The notes under the pieces: model-generated
Seen by the model: only the letters and a program-made list of their open reading frames with translations
Database searches by the model: none
Told to the model about the DNA's origin: nothing
Source of the DNA: Streptomyces sp. SID13031
GTDB lineage: Bacteria; Actinomycetota; Actinomycetes; Propionibacteriales; Kribbellaceae
Direction: 5' to 3'
DNA length: 64,000 bases
Assembly: GCF_010548305.1 (NCBI RefSeq)
Contig: NZ_JAAGLV010000007.1
Coordinates: forward strand, 248,001-312,000
Position numbers and translations under genes: made by a program
Part shown: in pieces, positions 49,724 through 60,175 of the stretch
How the letters are laid out: each line of letters begins with the position of its first letter
Position numbering within the stretch: position 1 is the first letter of the stretch

Positions 49724-50233
49724 ATGACTTCCCCGAAACAGCTCGTACCGGGGAAGCCCTCGCCGGTGCGGCTCGAGCTGGCTGAGACCGGCCCCGAGTC
49801 GGCCGCCACCATTCGGTCGATCTACACCCGGATCTGGGCCCCGTTGAAAGCGCACGGGCGACTGCAGTGGAGCGACGAGGAGTGGGTCGCCGAGCTGTCC
49901 CACCCGGCAGTACGGAGCTGGCTTGCCCTGGTGGAGGGGGAGACGGCCGGCTTCGTCGAGCTGGAGAACGGCACCAAGGGCGACGTGGGCATCGTGGTCT
50001 TCGGAGTCGCACCGGAGTACCAGGACAAGGGCCTCGGCGCCGCGTTCCTGGTCCGCGCCACAGAGCTGGCCTGGGAAATCGGCAACCCGACCCCGACCGC
50101 CCGCGTATGGCTACAGACCTCGTCCGACGACCACCCACACGCCCTCACGAACTACCAACACCGGGGCTTCCGAACCTTCTCAACAGAGACTTCAGTAGCG
50201 GACGTCGCTCTGCAGCAGGGGCGGGACCGCTGA
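49724..50233 (+). CDS. GNAT family N-acetyltransferase
   Basis: A 169-residue acetyl-CoA-dependent acetyltransferase. The CoA-binding region is VFGVAPEYQDKGLGAAFLVR (Q/R-x-x-G-x-G/A form) preceded by GFVELENGTKGDVGIVV, then ARVWLQTSSDD and the C-terminal ALTNYQHRGFRTFSTE. The start is uncertain; ATG 49724 (MTSPKQL) begins the alignable part although its Shine-Dalgarno GGAG abuts the codon. Acceptor substrate unknown. Confidence 0.85.
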   Translation: MTSPKQLVPGKPSPVRLELAETGPESAATIRSIYTRIWAPLKAHGRLQWSDEEWVAELSHPAVRSWLALVEGETAGFVELENGTKGDVGIVVFGVAPEYQDKGLGAAFLVRATELAWEIGNPTPTARVWLQTSSDDHPHALTNYQHRGFRTFSTETSVADVALQQGRDR

Positions 50234-50257
50234 CACCTGCCCTGAGCAGGTACCGCC

Positions 50258-50524
50258 TCACGTCGTGACAACCGTCCCCTGGTGGTAGAGCGCCTGCCAC
50301 CCACCCCCACTCGACCGCCAAACCGTCGCCCGCCGCGTCACTCGATCCCCCTGCCGCAATCGGTACGTCAGCAGATAGGTATCCGGCCCCAGCTCCCGAC
50401 ACCCGAACTCGTCCGCCGCCCACGCATCCGGTACTCCCTCGGCATACCGCCGCTCCAGCACACCCCCAGATGCCCGATGAAAGATCGGCTCCCGCCTCTG
50501 CAACTCCATCAGCACATCCACCAC
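50258..50524 (-). CDS. Small NTF2-like (DUF4440-type) protein
   Basis: About 88 residues. The sequence pattern LQRREPIFHRASGGVLERRY, then CRELGPDTYLLTYRLRQGDR, then RATVWRSSGGGWQALYHQGT matches the short cone-shaped NTF2-like fold common in DUF4440 proteins. GTG 50524 is taken as the start; TTG codons up to 50572 are alternatives. Divergent from the peptidase gene. Function unknown. Confidence 0.7.
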   Translation of the reverse strand: MVDVLMELQRREPIFHRASGGVLERRYAEGVPDAWAADEFGCRELGPDTYLLTYRLRQGDRVTRRATVWRSSGGGWQALYHQGTVVTT

Positions 50525-50622
50525 TGCAGGATGGACCCTCGTGGTCAATCGGTGCTTACCGGACCTGTGCAACCAGTTGTACGATCCTTCGAGCGGCCGG
50601 CGATCTAGCCAGGAAAGGCATC

Positions 50623-51288
50623 ATGAAGCTTCTCCTCACGGACTCAGGCATCAAGAACCCGAGCATCCACGACGCGTTGGTCGACCTGCTGGGCAAGCCG
50701 ATTGCCGAGTGCAACGCGCTCTGCATACCCACCGCGATGTACGCCCAGCCCGGCGGCGCCGGCCAGGCATGGATGCTGATCAGCGGAAAACAACCCCTCT
50801 GCCCGATGACCGAACTGGGTTGGAAGTCCCTGGCAGTGCTTGAGCTCACCGCGCTGCCCAGCATCGACGAAGAGGTCTGGGTCCCCCTGGTGCAGGAGAC
50901 TGACGTCCTGCTGGTCGGAGGCGGCGACGCCATGTACCTGTCCTACTGGATGCAGCAGTCCGGACTGGCCGACCTCCTGCCGTCACTGCGCGCGGTCTAC
51001 GTGGGACTGAGCGCCGGGAGCATGGTGATGACCCCCAGCATCGGCGAGCGCTTCGTCGGCTGGACCCCACCCGGCGGTGGCGACAAAACGCTCGGCCTGG
51101 TCGATTTCTCGATGTTCCCGCACCTGGACTACCCGGGTTTCGAGAACAACACCATGGCCAGCGCCGAGAAATGGGCCGCCACCATGCCGGTACGGGCCTA
51201 CGCGACAGACGATCAGACCGCCCTCAAAGTGATCGACGGAACCGTCGAAGTCGTCTCCGAAGGCCACTGGAAACTGTTCCCCCGCTAA
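50623..51288 (+). CDS. Peptidase S51 (dipeptidase E) family protein
   Basis: A 221-residue serine peptidase-like protein related to aspartyl dipeptidase and cyanophycinase. The nucleophile elbow is VYVGLSAGSMVM; other features are TDVLLVGGGDAMYLSYWM and FPHLDYPGFENNT (His/Asp region). ATG 50623 follows AGGAAAGG. No neighbouring gene points to a particular substrate. Confidence 0.88.
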   Translation: MKLLLTDSGIKNPSIHDALVDLLGKPIAECNALCIPTAMYAQPGGAGQAWMLISGKQPLCPMTELGWKSLAVLELTALPSIDEEVWVPLVQETDVLLVGGGDAMYLSYWMQQSGLADLLPSLRAVYVGLSAGSMVMTPSIGERFVGWTPPGGGDKTLGLVDFSMFPHLDYPGFENNTMASAEKWAATMPVRAYATDDQTALKVIDGTVEVVSEGHWKLFPR

Positions 51289-51349
51289 CAGCCGCTGCCG
51301 CAGTACTCGCATCTGAGATCCAGCCGTAGCCCCACGCCATCCCCACGCA

Positions 51350-51706
51350 CTATTGACGTAGCTGGCCAAGGATGCAGAACTCGTTACCCTCGGGGTCTGC
51401 CAGCACCACCCAAGACTGATCATCACCCTGGCCAATATCAACACGCTGTGCGCCATGAGCCACCAGACGAGCCACCTCGGCGTCCTGATCATCGGGCCTG
51501 AAGTCGAGATGCAGTCGGCTCTTGACCTTCTTGATCTCCTCGATCCGGACGAAGTCCAGCCCCGGTACGCGATCCGCCTCCGGGCGGATCTCGAACTCGT
51601 CAGCAGAGGAGTAGACCACGACCCACCCAAGAGCCTCGGCCCACCACTGCCCCAAGGCCACCGGATCGACCGAGTGAACGATTACCTGTTCCCATTCCAA
51701 GGACAT
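51350..51706 (-). CDS. VOC (glyoxalase/bleomycin-resistance) family protein
   Basis: A 118-residue VOC-superfamily protein. The paired beta-alpha-beta-beta-beta modules are visible: VIVHSVDPVALGQWWAEALG, SRLHLDFRPDD, VVLADPEGNEFCIL. A Glu at the end of the last strand and His in HLDF are candidate metal ligands. Resembles the group named glyoxalase-like domain proteins; function unassigned. Confidence 0.85.
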   Translation of the reverse strand: MSLEWEQVIVHSVDPVALGQWWAEALGWVVVYSSADEFEIRPEADRVPGLDFVRIEEIKKVKSRLHLDFRPDDQDAEVARLVAHGAQRVDIGQGDDQSWVVLADPEGNEFCILGQLRQ

Positions 51707-51799
51707 CCGCAGAGCTTAGACCCACCAGGGCTTCCGAAACAGGCAATTAGTTCGGGCCTCGTACAAGCAGAAAGCCGGTTCCAAGCGGAACCGGCTGTT

Positions 51800-51875
51800 T
51801 GGTGGAGACGAGGGGACTCGAACCCCTAACCCCTGCCTTGCAAAGGCAGTGCTCTGCCAGTTGAGCTACGCCCCC
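51800..51875 (-). tRNA. tRNA-Ala(TGC)
   Basis: The reverse strand begins GGGGGCGTAGCTCAACTGG, has a five-base anticodon stem TGCCT / AGGCA around loop TTTGCAA with anticodon TGC, a T arm GGGTTCGAGTCCC, and ends A73 with an encoded CCA (51800-51802). It pairs with tRNA-Ile downstream of gyrA, as in many actinobacteria. Confidence 0.97.
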
Positions 51876-51888
51876 GTGGGGGTGTGTT

Positions 51889-52020
51889 TCAGCGGCCCGG
51901 GGTGACCGGGTCGACGGCCTCGGCCCAGAGGTCCTGCTCGGCGCGGGACTGCTGGGTCTTCTTGTAGACGAAGTATCCACCGACGCTGGCCAGCAGGACC
52001 AGCAGAACCTTCTTCAGCAT
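51889..52020 (-). CDS. DLW-39 family small protein
   Basis: A 43-residue protein too short for most gene finders. It has a membrane helix KKVLLVLLASVGGYFVY and the diagnostic AEQDLW (D-L-W) followed by DPVTPGR. ATG 52018-52020 follows AAGGAG. Families of this sort are conserved between the two tRNA genes near gyrA in actinobacteria; function unknown. Confidence 0.88.
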   Translation of the reverse strand: MLKKVLLVLLASVGGYFVYKKTQQSRAEQDLWAEAVDPVTPGR

Positions 52021-52052
52021 CGGGATCTCCTTGGATCTTGGATCGATCGGGG

Positions 52053-52126
52053 TGGGCCTAACAGGATTTGAACCTGTGACCTCTGCCTTATCAGGGCAGC
52101 GCTCTAACCAACTGAGCTATAGGCCC
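52053..52126 (-). tRNA. tRNA-Ile(GAT)
   Basis: The reverse strand begins GGGCCTATAGCTCAGTTGG, with anticodon stem CTGCC / GGCAG and anticodon GAT, T arm CAGGTTCAAATCCTG, and A73. CCA is not encoded (ACCCC follows). Complete cloverleaf of 74 nt. Confidence 0.97.
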
Positions 52127-52189
52127 GCGAACTGCGGGGGAACAACCTGGGAGAGATTACCGCACCCGGTGCCTGCCTCCCAAATTGGA

Positions 52190-52220
52190 TTCGATCGGGC
52201 CGCACAACGACCCGATCGAA
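52190..52220 (-). terminator. Hairpin terminator after the DUF3566 gene
   Basis: A 10-bp perfect stem, TTCGATCGGG (52190-52199) with CCCGATCGAA (52211-52220), 11-nt loop, 16 bp past the DUF3566 stop. Ends the gyrB-gyrA-DUF3566 transcript before the tRNA genes. Confidence 0.75.
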
Positions 52221-52235
52221 GCCACAGTCGAAGTC

Positions 52236-53282
52236 TCAGTCCTCCGACGCGAGCGTCACTTCGAGGCCGCCCAGCAGGGTTGCCGCGATGTTGTAGAGGA
52301 ACGATCCGAGCGTCGCGAGCGCCGTGATGATCAGCACATCGGCGCACGCCAGCAGGGTGGTGAATCCCATCACCTTGCCGGTGTTGATGTAGGTCTCGAT
52401 CTGGAACTGGTCGCCGTCCTGGTTGCCCAGCACCTCGCGGACCGTGTTGTTGATGTTGTCGAAGACACCGGCCGCGCCGATCGCCGACCAGACGATGAAG
52501 ACGGCCACCCAGGTGACGATGCCGAACGCGATCGACAGCAGGAACGCGGTCTTCATCACCGACCACGGGTCCAGCCGCGTCAACCGCAGCCGGGCCTTCC
52601 GGGTCTGCGGCCGGGACGAGACCTTCGGCGCCGGCTCGACGACCGGCTTGAACTCGTCGCGCTTCCCGAGCTTGGCCTTCTGCCCGACATTCAGCGTCTC
52701 GGTGGAGTCAGAGGCCGCCGGGGCCGAGGAAGTGATCGAGGTGGCGGACTCCTTCAGGGCACTGGCCCTGCCGAGCACCGCCTGCTTCGCCGCGTTCAGC
52801 TTGTCCCCGAAGCTCTCGGTCGGGGTGTGGGTCGGCGTGGCCAGCTTGCCGGTCTGCCCGTACGCCGAGGTGCCGGGCTGGCCACCGCCCAACGGCAACC
52901 GCGGCTCCGGGCGGCCCGGAGTACTGGGTGTGCTGGGCGTCGGCCGGGGAGTGGTCGGCGCCGAGCCGGCCGAGTACGGGCTCGAACCAGCCGGCTTCTG
53001 CGGCGCCGGCCGAACCGGGGGCTGCTGCGGCGGACGGGACGGCTGGTCCGGCGTCGACGGGGTCGCCGACGGCCCGCCCGGACGCGGCTGGCGCGCTTCG
53101 CCGGGCCGCTGACCGTTCGCAGTACCGGGTCTGGGCTGGCCGTTGCCGGTCGAACTGCTACGACCGTTGGAGGCCGGGGTGGCAGGTGGGGTGGACTGGC
53201 CCTTCCCGGCGCCGCTCTGCGGTCGCTGGGACTTGGGGCTGTCCGCTCCATCAGGCCATGTCGGCCTCGCGCGGTTGGTCAT
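52236..53282 (-). CDS. DUF3566 membrane protein with long Pro-rich N-terminus
   Basis: A 348-residue protein. Residues 1-160 are low-complexity Pro/Gly/Ser/Gln (QPRPGTANGQRPGEARQPRP). Residues about 225-348 are the DUF3566 domain: LRLTRLDPWSVMKTAFLLSI, a membrane helix, GNQDGDQFQIETYINTGKVM and a second helix VLIITALATLGSFLYNI. Its ATG overlaps the gyrA stop (TGATG at 53282), as usual for this conserved neighbour of gyrA in actinobacteria; the biochemical role is unknown. Confidence 0.92.
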   Translation of the reverse strand: MTNRARPTWPDGADSPKSQRPQSGAGKGQSTPPATPASNGRSSSTGNGQPRPGTANGQRPGEARQPRPGGPSATPSTPDQPSRPPQQPPVRPAPQKPAGSSPYSAGSAPTTPRPTPSTPSTPGRPEPRLPLGGGQPGTSAYGQTGKLATPTHTPTESFGDKLNAAKQAVLGRASALKESATSITSSAPAASDSTETLNVGQKAKLGKRDEFKPVVEPAPKVSSRPQTRKARLRLTRLDPWSVMKTAFLLSIAFGIVTWVAVFIVWSAIGAAGVFDNINNTVREVLGNQDGDQFQIETYINTGKVMGFTTLLACADVLIITALATLGSFLYNIAATLLGGLEVTLASED

Positions 53283-55933
53283 CAGGTGCCCTCCTGGCCG
53301 GCTTCGTCATCTTCGACCGTAGCCGCGCCGTCGACGTCCGTCGAATGCTGGTCATCTGTGCTGACGCTTCCAGAGGTGGTTTCGGTTGTCGATCCGTCCA
53401 CATCTTGGGCAACTTCTTCGGCGCCTTCGACGACCTCTGCCTCGTCGTCACTCACGGTGAGGTCGGTGTTGCGGGCAATCGCGACCACGGCGTCGGACTC
53501 GCCGACCCCGGCGAACTTCACGCCCATCGTGTCGCGGCCCTTGACCGGCACGCTGTCCACCCGGCTCCGGACGACCTGGCCGCTGTTCTTGATCGCGAGC
53601 ACCTGGTCGCTGTCGACGACGATCAGCGCGCCGACCAGCAGGCCACGCTCGTCGTTCAGCTTGACCGCCTTGATGCCCAGACCGCCACGACCCTGCTGCC
53701 GGTACTCCGAGACGCGGCTGCGCTTGGCGTAGCCGGCGTCGGTCACGGTGAAGACGTACTGCGCGTCCTCCTCGGAGCCGGCCCGGATGACGGCCATCGA
53801 CAGCAGCTCGTCGCCGTTGCGGAACTTCATCCCGGTCACGCCCGAAGTGGCCCGGCCCATCGGCCGCAGCTGCTCGTCGTTCGCGGTGAAGCGGATCGAC
53901 TGGCCCTTCTTGGAGACCAGCATCAGGTCGTCCTCGGCCGAAGCCAGCTCGGCGCCGATCAGCTCGTCGTCCTCGTCACGGAAGTTGACCGCGATGATGC
54001 CGCTCTGCCGGGCCGAGTCGTAGTCGGTCAGCGCCGTCTTCTTCACCAGGCCGCGCTTGGTGGCGAGCAGCAGGTACGGCTCCTGCTCGTAGTCGCGCAG
54101 GGTCAGGACCTGGGCGATCTCCTCGTCCGGCTGGAACGACAGCAGGCCGGCGACGTGCGAGCCCTTGGCGTCGCGCGCCGACTCCGGCAGCTGCCACACC
54201 TTGGCCCGGTAGACCCGGCCCTTGGTGGTGAAGAACAGCATCCAGTGGTGGTTCGTGGTGGCGAAGAAGTGCCCGATCTCGTCCTCGGCGCGCATCGTCG
54301 CACCGCGAACGCCCTTGCCGCCGCGGTTCTGCGTCCGGTACAGGTCGGTCTTGGTGCGCTTCGCGTAACCGCCGCGGGTGATCGTGACGACCACTTCCTC
54401 GTCGGGGACCAGGTCCTGTACGGACAGGTCGCCGTCGGCCGCGATGATCTCGGTCCGGCGCTCGTCGCCGAATTTGTCGACGATCTCGGTCAGCTCGTCC
54501 CGGATGATGGTCCGCTGCCGGACCGGGTCGGCCAGGATGTCCTCGAGGTCGGCGATCACGATCTCGAGCTCGCTCAACCGGTCCATGATCTTCTGCCGCT
54601 CCAGAGCGGCCAGCCGGCGCAGCTGCATGTCCAGGATCGCCTGGGCCTGGATCTCGTCGATCTCCAGCAGCGAGATCAGCCCGCTGCGGGCCTCCTCGAC
54701 ATCCGGGCTGCGGCGGATCAGCGCGATGACCTCGTCCAGCGCGTCGAGCGCCTTCACCAGACCGCGGTAGATGTGCGCCTGCTTCTCGGCCTCGCGGAGG
54801 CGGTACTTGGTCCGCCGCTGGATGACCTCGATCTGGTGGTCGATCCAGTGGGTGATGAACAGGTCGACGCTGAGCGTGCGCGGCACCCCGTCGACCAGGG
54901 CGAGCATGTTGCAGCCGAAGGTGTCCTGCAGCTGGGTGTGCTTGTAGAGGTTGTTCAGGACGACCCGGGGCTGGGCGTCGCGCTTCAGCACGATCACCAG
55001 GCGCTGGCCGGTCCGGGACGAGGTGTCGTCACGGATGTCGGCGATACCGGTCATCTTGCCGCCGTTGACGAGCTCGGCGATCTTCTGCGCCAGGTTGTCC
55101 GGGTTGACCATGTACGGCAGCTGGCTGACGACCAGGCTGGTACGGCCCTTGGCGTCCTCCTCGATGTCGACCACCGCGCGCATCGTGACCGAGCCACGAC
55201 CGGTGCGGTAGGCGTCGTCGATGCCCTTGTAGCCGACGATCAGGGCGCCGTTCGGGAAGTCCGGTCCCTTGATGTTCTCCATGCACGCCGCCAGGACCTC
55301 TTCCTGGGTGGCCTCCGGGTGCTCCAGGCACCACTGGGCCGCGGCGGCGACCTCGCGCAGGTTGTGCGGCGGGATCATCGTCGCCATCCCGACCGCGATC
55401 CCGGCCGAGCCGTTCACCAGCAGGTTCGGGAAGCGGCTGGGCAGGATCACCGGCTCCTGCGAGCGGCCGTCGTAGTTGGGGCGGAAGTCGACCGTCTCCT
55501 GGTCGATGTCGCGCACCATCTCCATCGCCAGCGGGGCCAGCCGGCACTCGGTGTACCGCATCGCGGCGGCCGGGTCGTTACCCGGTGACCCGAAGTTGCC
55601 CTGGCTCTGGATCAACGGCGCGCGCATCACCCACGGCTGCGCCAACCGGACCAGAGTGTCGTAGATCGCGGAGTCACCGTGCGGGTGGTACTGACCCATC
55701 ACGTCACCGACGATGCGGGAGCACTTGGAGAAGCCGCGATCGGGCCGGTAGCCACCGTCGTACATCGCGTAGAGGATCCGGCGGTGCACCGGCTTGAGGC
55801 CGTCACGGACCTCGGGCAGCGCGCGGCCGACGATGACGGCCATCGCGTAGTCGAGGTACGACTGCTGCATCTCCGTCTGCAGATCGAGGGGCTCGATCCG
55901 GTCGTGTCCCGGAGAAAGGGGGGTCTCGGTCAT
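53282..55933 (-). CDS. gyrA: DNA gyrase subunit A
   Basis: An 883-residue subunit that breaks and rejoins DNA during negative supercoiling. Quinolone-resistance region [14 protein letters not shown] with Ser88 and Asp92 at the two key positions, so no resistance substitution is seen. Catalytic tyrosine in [15 protein letters not shown] (Tyr127). The C-terminal beta-pinwheel carries a GyrA box read as QNRGGKG (Asn replaces the usual second residue). A long acidic Ser/Thr/Asp/Glu tail of about 50 residues ends the protein. Preceded by gyrB with 81 bp between stop and start. Confidence 0.97.
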   Translation of the reverse strand: MTETPLSPGHDRIEPLDLQTEMQQSYLDYAMAVIVGRALPEVRDGLKPVHRRILYAMYDGGYRPDRGFSKCSRIVGDVMGQYHPHGDSAIYDTLVRLAQPWVMRAPLIQSQGNFGSPGNDPAAAMRYTECRLAPLAMEMVRDIDQETVDFRPNYDGRSQEPVILPSRFPNLLVNGSAGIAVGMATMIPPHNLREVAAAAQWCLEHPEATQEEVLAACMENIKGPDFPNGALIVGYKGIDDAYRTGRGSVTMRAVVDIEEDAKGRTSLVVSQLPYMVNPDNLAQKIAELVNGGKMTGIADIRDDTSSRTGQRLVIVLKRDAQPRVVLNNLYKHTQLQDTFGCNMLALVDGVPRTLSVDLFITHWIDHQIEVIQRRTKYRLREAEKQAHIYRGLVKALDALDEVIALIRRSPDVEEARSGLISLLEIDEIQAQAILDMQLRRLAALERQKIMDRLSELEIVIADLEDILADPVRQRTIIRDELTEIVDKFGDERRTEIIAADGDLSVQDLVPDEEVVVTITRGGYAKRTKTDLYRTQNRGGKGVRGATMRAEDEIGHFFATTNHHWMLFFTTKGRVYRAKVWQLPESARDAKGSHVAGLLSFQPDEEIAQVLTLRDYEQEPYLLLATKRGLVKKTALTDYDSARQSGIIAVNFRDEDDELIGAELASAEDDLMLVSKKGQSIRFTANDEQLRPMGRATSGVTGMKFRNGDELLSMAVIRAGSEEDAQYVFTVTDAGYAKRSRVSEYRQQGRGGLGIKAVKLNDERGLLVGALIVVDSDQVLAIKNSGQVVRSRVDSVPVKGRDTMGVKFAGVGESDAVVAIARNTDLTVSDDEAEVVEGAEEVAQDVDGSTTETTSGSVSTDDQHSTDVDGAATVEDDEAGQEGT

Positions 55934-56014
55934 CTGGTGCTCGTCCCGTTCGTGTCAGTACGTCGGTGAGGTCGGCGCTGCGCGAGGTGCGCCCGGGCGG
56001 AACCCGGGCGGCCC

Positions 56015-58128
<2,114 letters not shown>

Positions 58129-58358
58129 TTCATCAGCGGGGTGACTTTCTCAACAGCTCCATCTTACCCGTCGACCGAAGCAGAACCTGCCACCAGGCGG
58201 CTAAAACTGTGGACAGGGCGTCTTTTCGGACTCCTTTCCATGTCCCCCCACGCGGGGAGGGGGCTCGGAAAGCGCTCACGGCGCTCAGTGGCTTCTGACC
58301 GGATCGCCACTGACTGTCTGGGAACCGAGACCTGATCGGGCCGGGACCACCGCCCCCG

Positions 58359-59006
58359 ATGCCCCCTAAGATCGCTGCCGTGGAAAGTCTCGACGACGTC
58401 ATCGACGCCATGATCGCCGACCGGGTGATCCACCGGCACCGCCGGAAATGGCTGATCGCCGCCGCTCTGGTCGTCGTCCTCGCCCTCGTCATCACCTTCA
58501 CCGGCGGCTGGAAGGAACACCAGGGCCGCAGCGTCGACACCTTCGACGCACCCACCACTGTCAAGGCCGGCCGGTTCGAGGTCGGTGTCAGCGCGGCCAC
58601 CATCGTCCGCACCCCGAAAACCGACTACAGCCCGGCGAAGGCCCGGCTCGAGGTCGAGTTGCAGCTGAAGAACATCGACGAGGAAGAACGCACCAGCGAC
58701 GACTTCAGCGGCGAACGACTGCTGTGGTGGATCGTCCCCGGCAAGGATCCGATCAAGCCTGCGAACGTGAGCTGTAAGGGCATCATCGGCTATGTGCTCG
58801 TCTTCGGGCTGCCGGCCGAGAAGTGCGTAGCGAAGTTCGACGTGTCACCCAACTACAAGGGCGAGCTGACCGAGGTCGGCGTACTGGCCGAGAGCTACGA
58901 CTCCGACGCCGGCATGCTCGGCGCGTCGGAGGATCCGTTCTGGCACAACGAGACGGCAGTGGCCGTGGTCCGGGTCCCGACGAAGATCACGACGGAGTCC
59001 GAATGA
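58359..59006 (+). CDS. Membrane-anchored protein of unrecognised family (first of three)
   Basis: A 215-residue protein with a short cytoplasmic N-terminus (SLDDVIDAMIADRVIHRHRR), one membrane helix (KWLIAAALVVVLALVITFTG, about 28-48) and an extracytoplasmic beta-rich domain containing two cysteines (VSCKGIIGYVLVFGLPAEKC) that may form a disulfide. The start could be GTG 58380. The stop overlaps the next gene by ATGA. It has the type-II single-pass layout shared by the next two genes; function unknown. Confidence 0.75.
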   Translation: MPPKIAAVESLDDVIDAMIADRVIHRHRRKWLIAAALVVVLALVITFTGGWKEHQGRSVDTFDAPTTVKAGRFEVGVSAATIVRTPKTDYSPAKARLEVELQLKNIDEEERTSDDFSGERLLWWIVPGKDPIKPANVSCKGIIGYVLVFGLPAEKCVAKFDVSPNYKGELTEVGVLAESYDSDAGMLGASEDPFWHNETAVAVVRVPTKITTESE

Positions 59007-59599
59007 AGCTCTATCGGCCGGCCACCGTGCTCGTCGGCATCTTGTTCGTCCTGCTCGGCGGACTGACCCGGCTGGCCGACCCGGCGAACGTCTATGACGA
59101 CGCCACCCGGGTGGTCAAGCACGGCACCATCGGTGAGGCGCTCCCCTTCGGCGGCTCGACTGTCGCTGTGGACCGGGTGAAGTTCGCCCGGTCCTATCTG
59201 TCCGACGAGGGCAGTGACAGCAAGTCGATCGAGTCGGGTGGGATCTTCGTCGCGATCGAGTACGACACGGTGCAGGGGACCGAGCCGACACCAGGCCGGG
59301 AGCTCCAGCTGAGCACGAACGAGGGCACCGTCTACGAACCGATCTCCGACACGTACGGCAGCCAACTCGACTTCGCCGCACCAGGCTTCGGCGTGACCGG
59401 CGCGGTCCTGTTCGAGGTGAATCCGGCCGATGTCGAGGAGCTGACGCTGCGCGTCAGGACGAGCCAGCTCTACAACGTCCTGGCCCAGGACGTCACCGTC
59501 GATCTCGGCATCCCGGACGAGAAGATCGCCCAGCGGTTGATCGACGCCGCCGCACCGGAGTACCTGATTCCCAGGAGCATCACGCGGGTGGCCTCATGA
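59003..59599 (+). CDS. Membrane-anchored protein of unrecognised family (second of three)
   Basis: A 198-residue protein. An N-terminal helix (ATVLVGILFVLLGGLTRLAD) leads to an extracytoplasmic domain with GEALPFGGSTVAVDRVKFAR, ATEYDT-like strands (GIFVAIEYDTVQG) and LSTNEGTVYEPISDTYG, resembling DUF4352-like immunoglobulin folds. ATG 59003 overlaps the previous stop. The motif of a V-DR-V-strand (AVDRVKFARSYL) recurs in the third protein (TIDRVQWKLESL), so the genes look paralogous. Confidence 0.75.
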   Translation: MKLYRPATVLVGILFVLLGGLTRLADPANVYDDATRVVKHGTIGEALPFGGSTVAVDRVKFARSYLSDEGSDSKSIESGGIFVAIEYDTVQGTEPTPGRELQLSTNEGTVYEPISDTYGSQLDFAAPGFGVTGAVLFEVNPADVEELTLRVRTSQLYNVLAQDVTVDLGIPDEKIAQRLIDAAAPEYLIPRSITRVAS

Positions 59600-60153
59600 A
59601 GTCCCCTCAGCGTGCGCTCCGGCTGGCCGTGCAGGTCTCTTTGCTGATCGCCCTCGCGGCCACCAGCGCGGTGCTCCTGCTGCAGACCTATCTCGGCGAC
59701 CCCGAGAAGGTCTACAAGGACGGCTCCGTGACCGAGGTGGTCCAGCAGGGGCCGGTGACGATCGACCGGGTGCAGTGGAAGCTGGAGTCGCTCGAGGCGT
59801 ACACCCAACTGGTCGACGCGGAGAAGAAGAAGATCTCGCTGGACCAGCCGGCCGGTTCGGTGGTGATCGTCGCCGAAGTCGCGATCACCCCACTGGACGG
59901 ACTGGCGATGGGCGCCAGCGGTTTCACCTGCGTTGCCAAGCTCCGTGACGATCGCGGCAACATCTGGGAGAGCCAGTCAGCCTACGACTTCGCCCTTCCG
60001 ACGAGCTGCGGAGACGACGACCACCCGTTCACTCGCAACAAGACAGGCCGGCTTGCGCAGGTCTACGTCGTACCGGAGTCGGCTGTTGCACACCTCAGCG
60101 GTATCCAGGTCGAGACCCGCAACGACTTCCGCCGAGTCTTGATGACCCGCTGA
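59596..60153 (+). CDS. Membrane-anchored protein of unrecognised family (third of three)
   Basis: A 185-residue single-pass protein with helix VSLLIALAATSAVLLLQTYL and an extracytoplasmic beta-rich domain (GPVTIDRVQWKLESLEAYTQ, GSVVIVAEVAITPLDGLAMG). Two cysteines (FTCVAKLRDD and LPTSCGDD) may pair. The ATG overlaps the previous stop (ATGA). It closes a three-gene operon convergent with the large membrane protein gene. Confidence 0.75.
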   Translation: MKSPQRALRLAVQVSLLIALAATSAVLLLQTYLGDPEKVYKDGSVTEVVQQGPVTIDRVQWKLESLEAYTQLVDAEKKKISLDQPAGSVVIVAEVAITPLDGLAMGASGFTCVAKLRDDRGNIWESQSAYDFALPTSCGDDDHPFTRNKTGRLAQVYVVPESAVAHLSGIQVETRNDFRRVLMTR

Positions 60154-60175
60154 CCCGGCCCCGCAGTACCGGCCG

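Noticed and set aside
49437..49727. Plus-strand 96-codon frame
   Set aside because: Ser/Pro/Arg-rich, no ribosome-binding site, overlaps the GNAT start; looks random.
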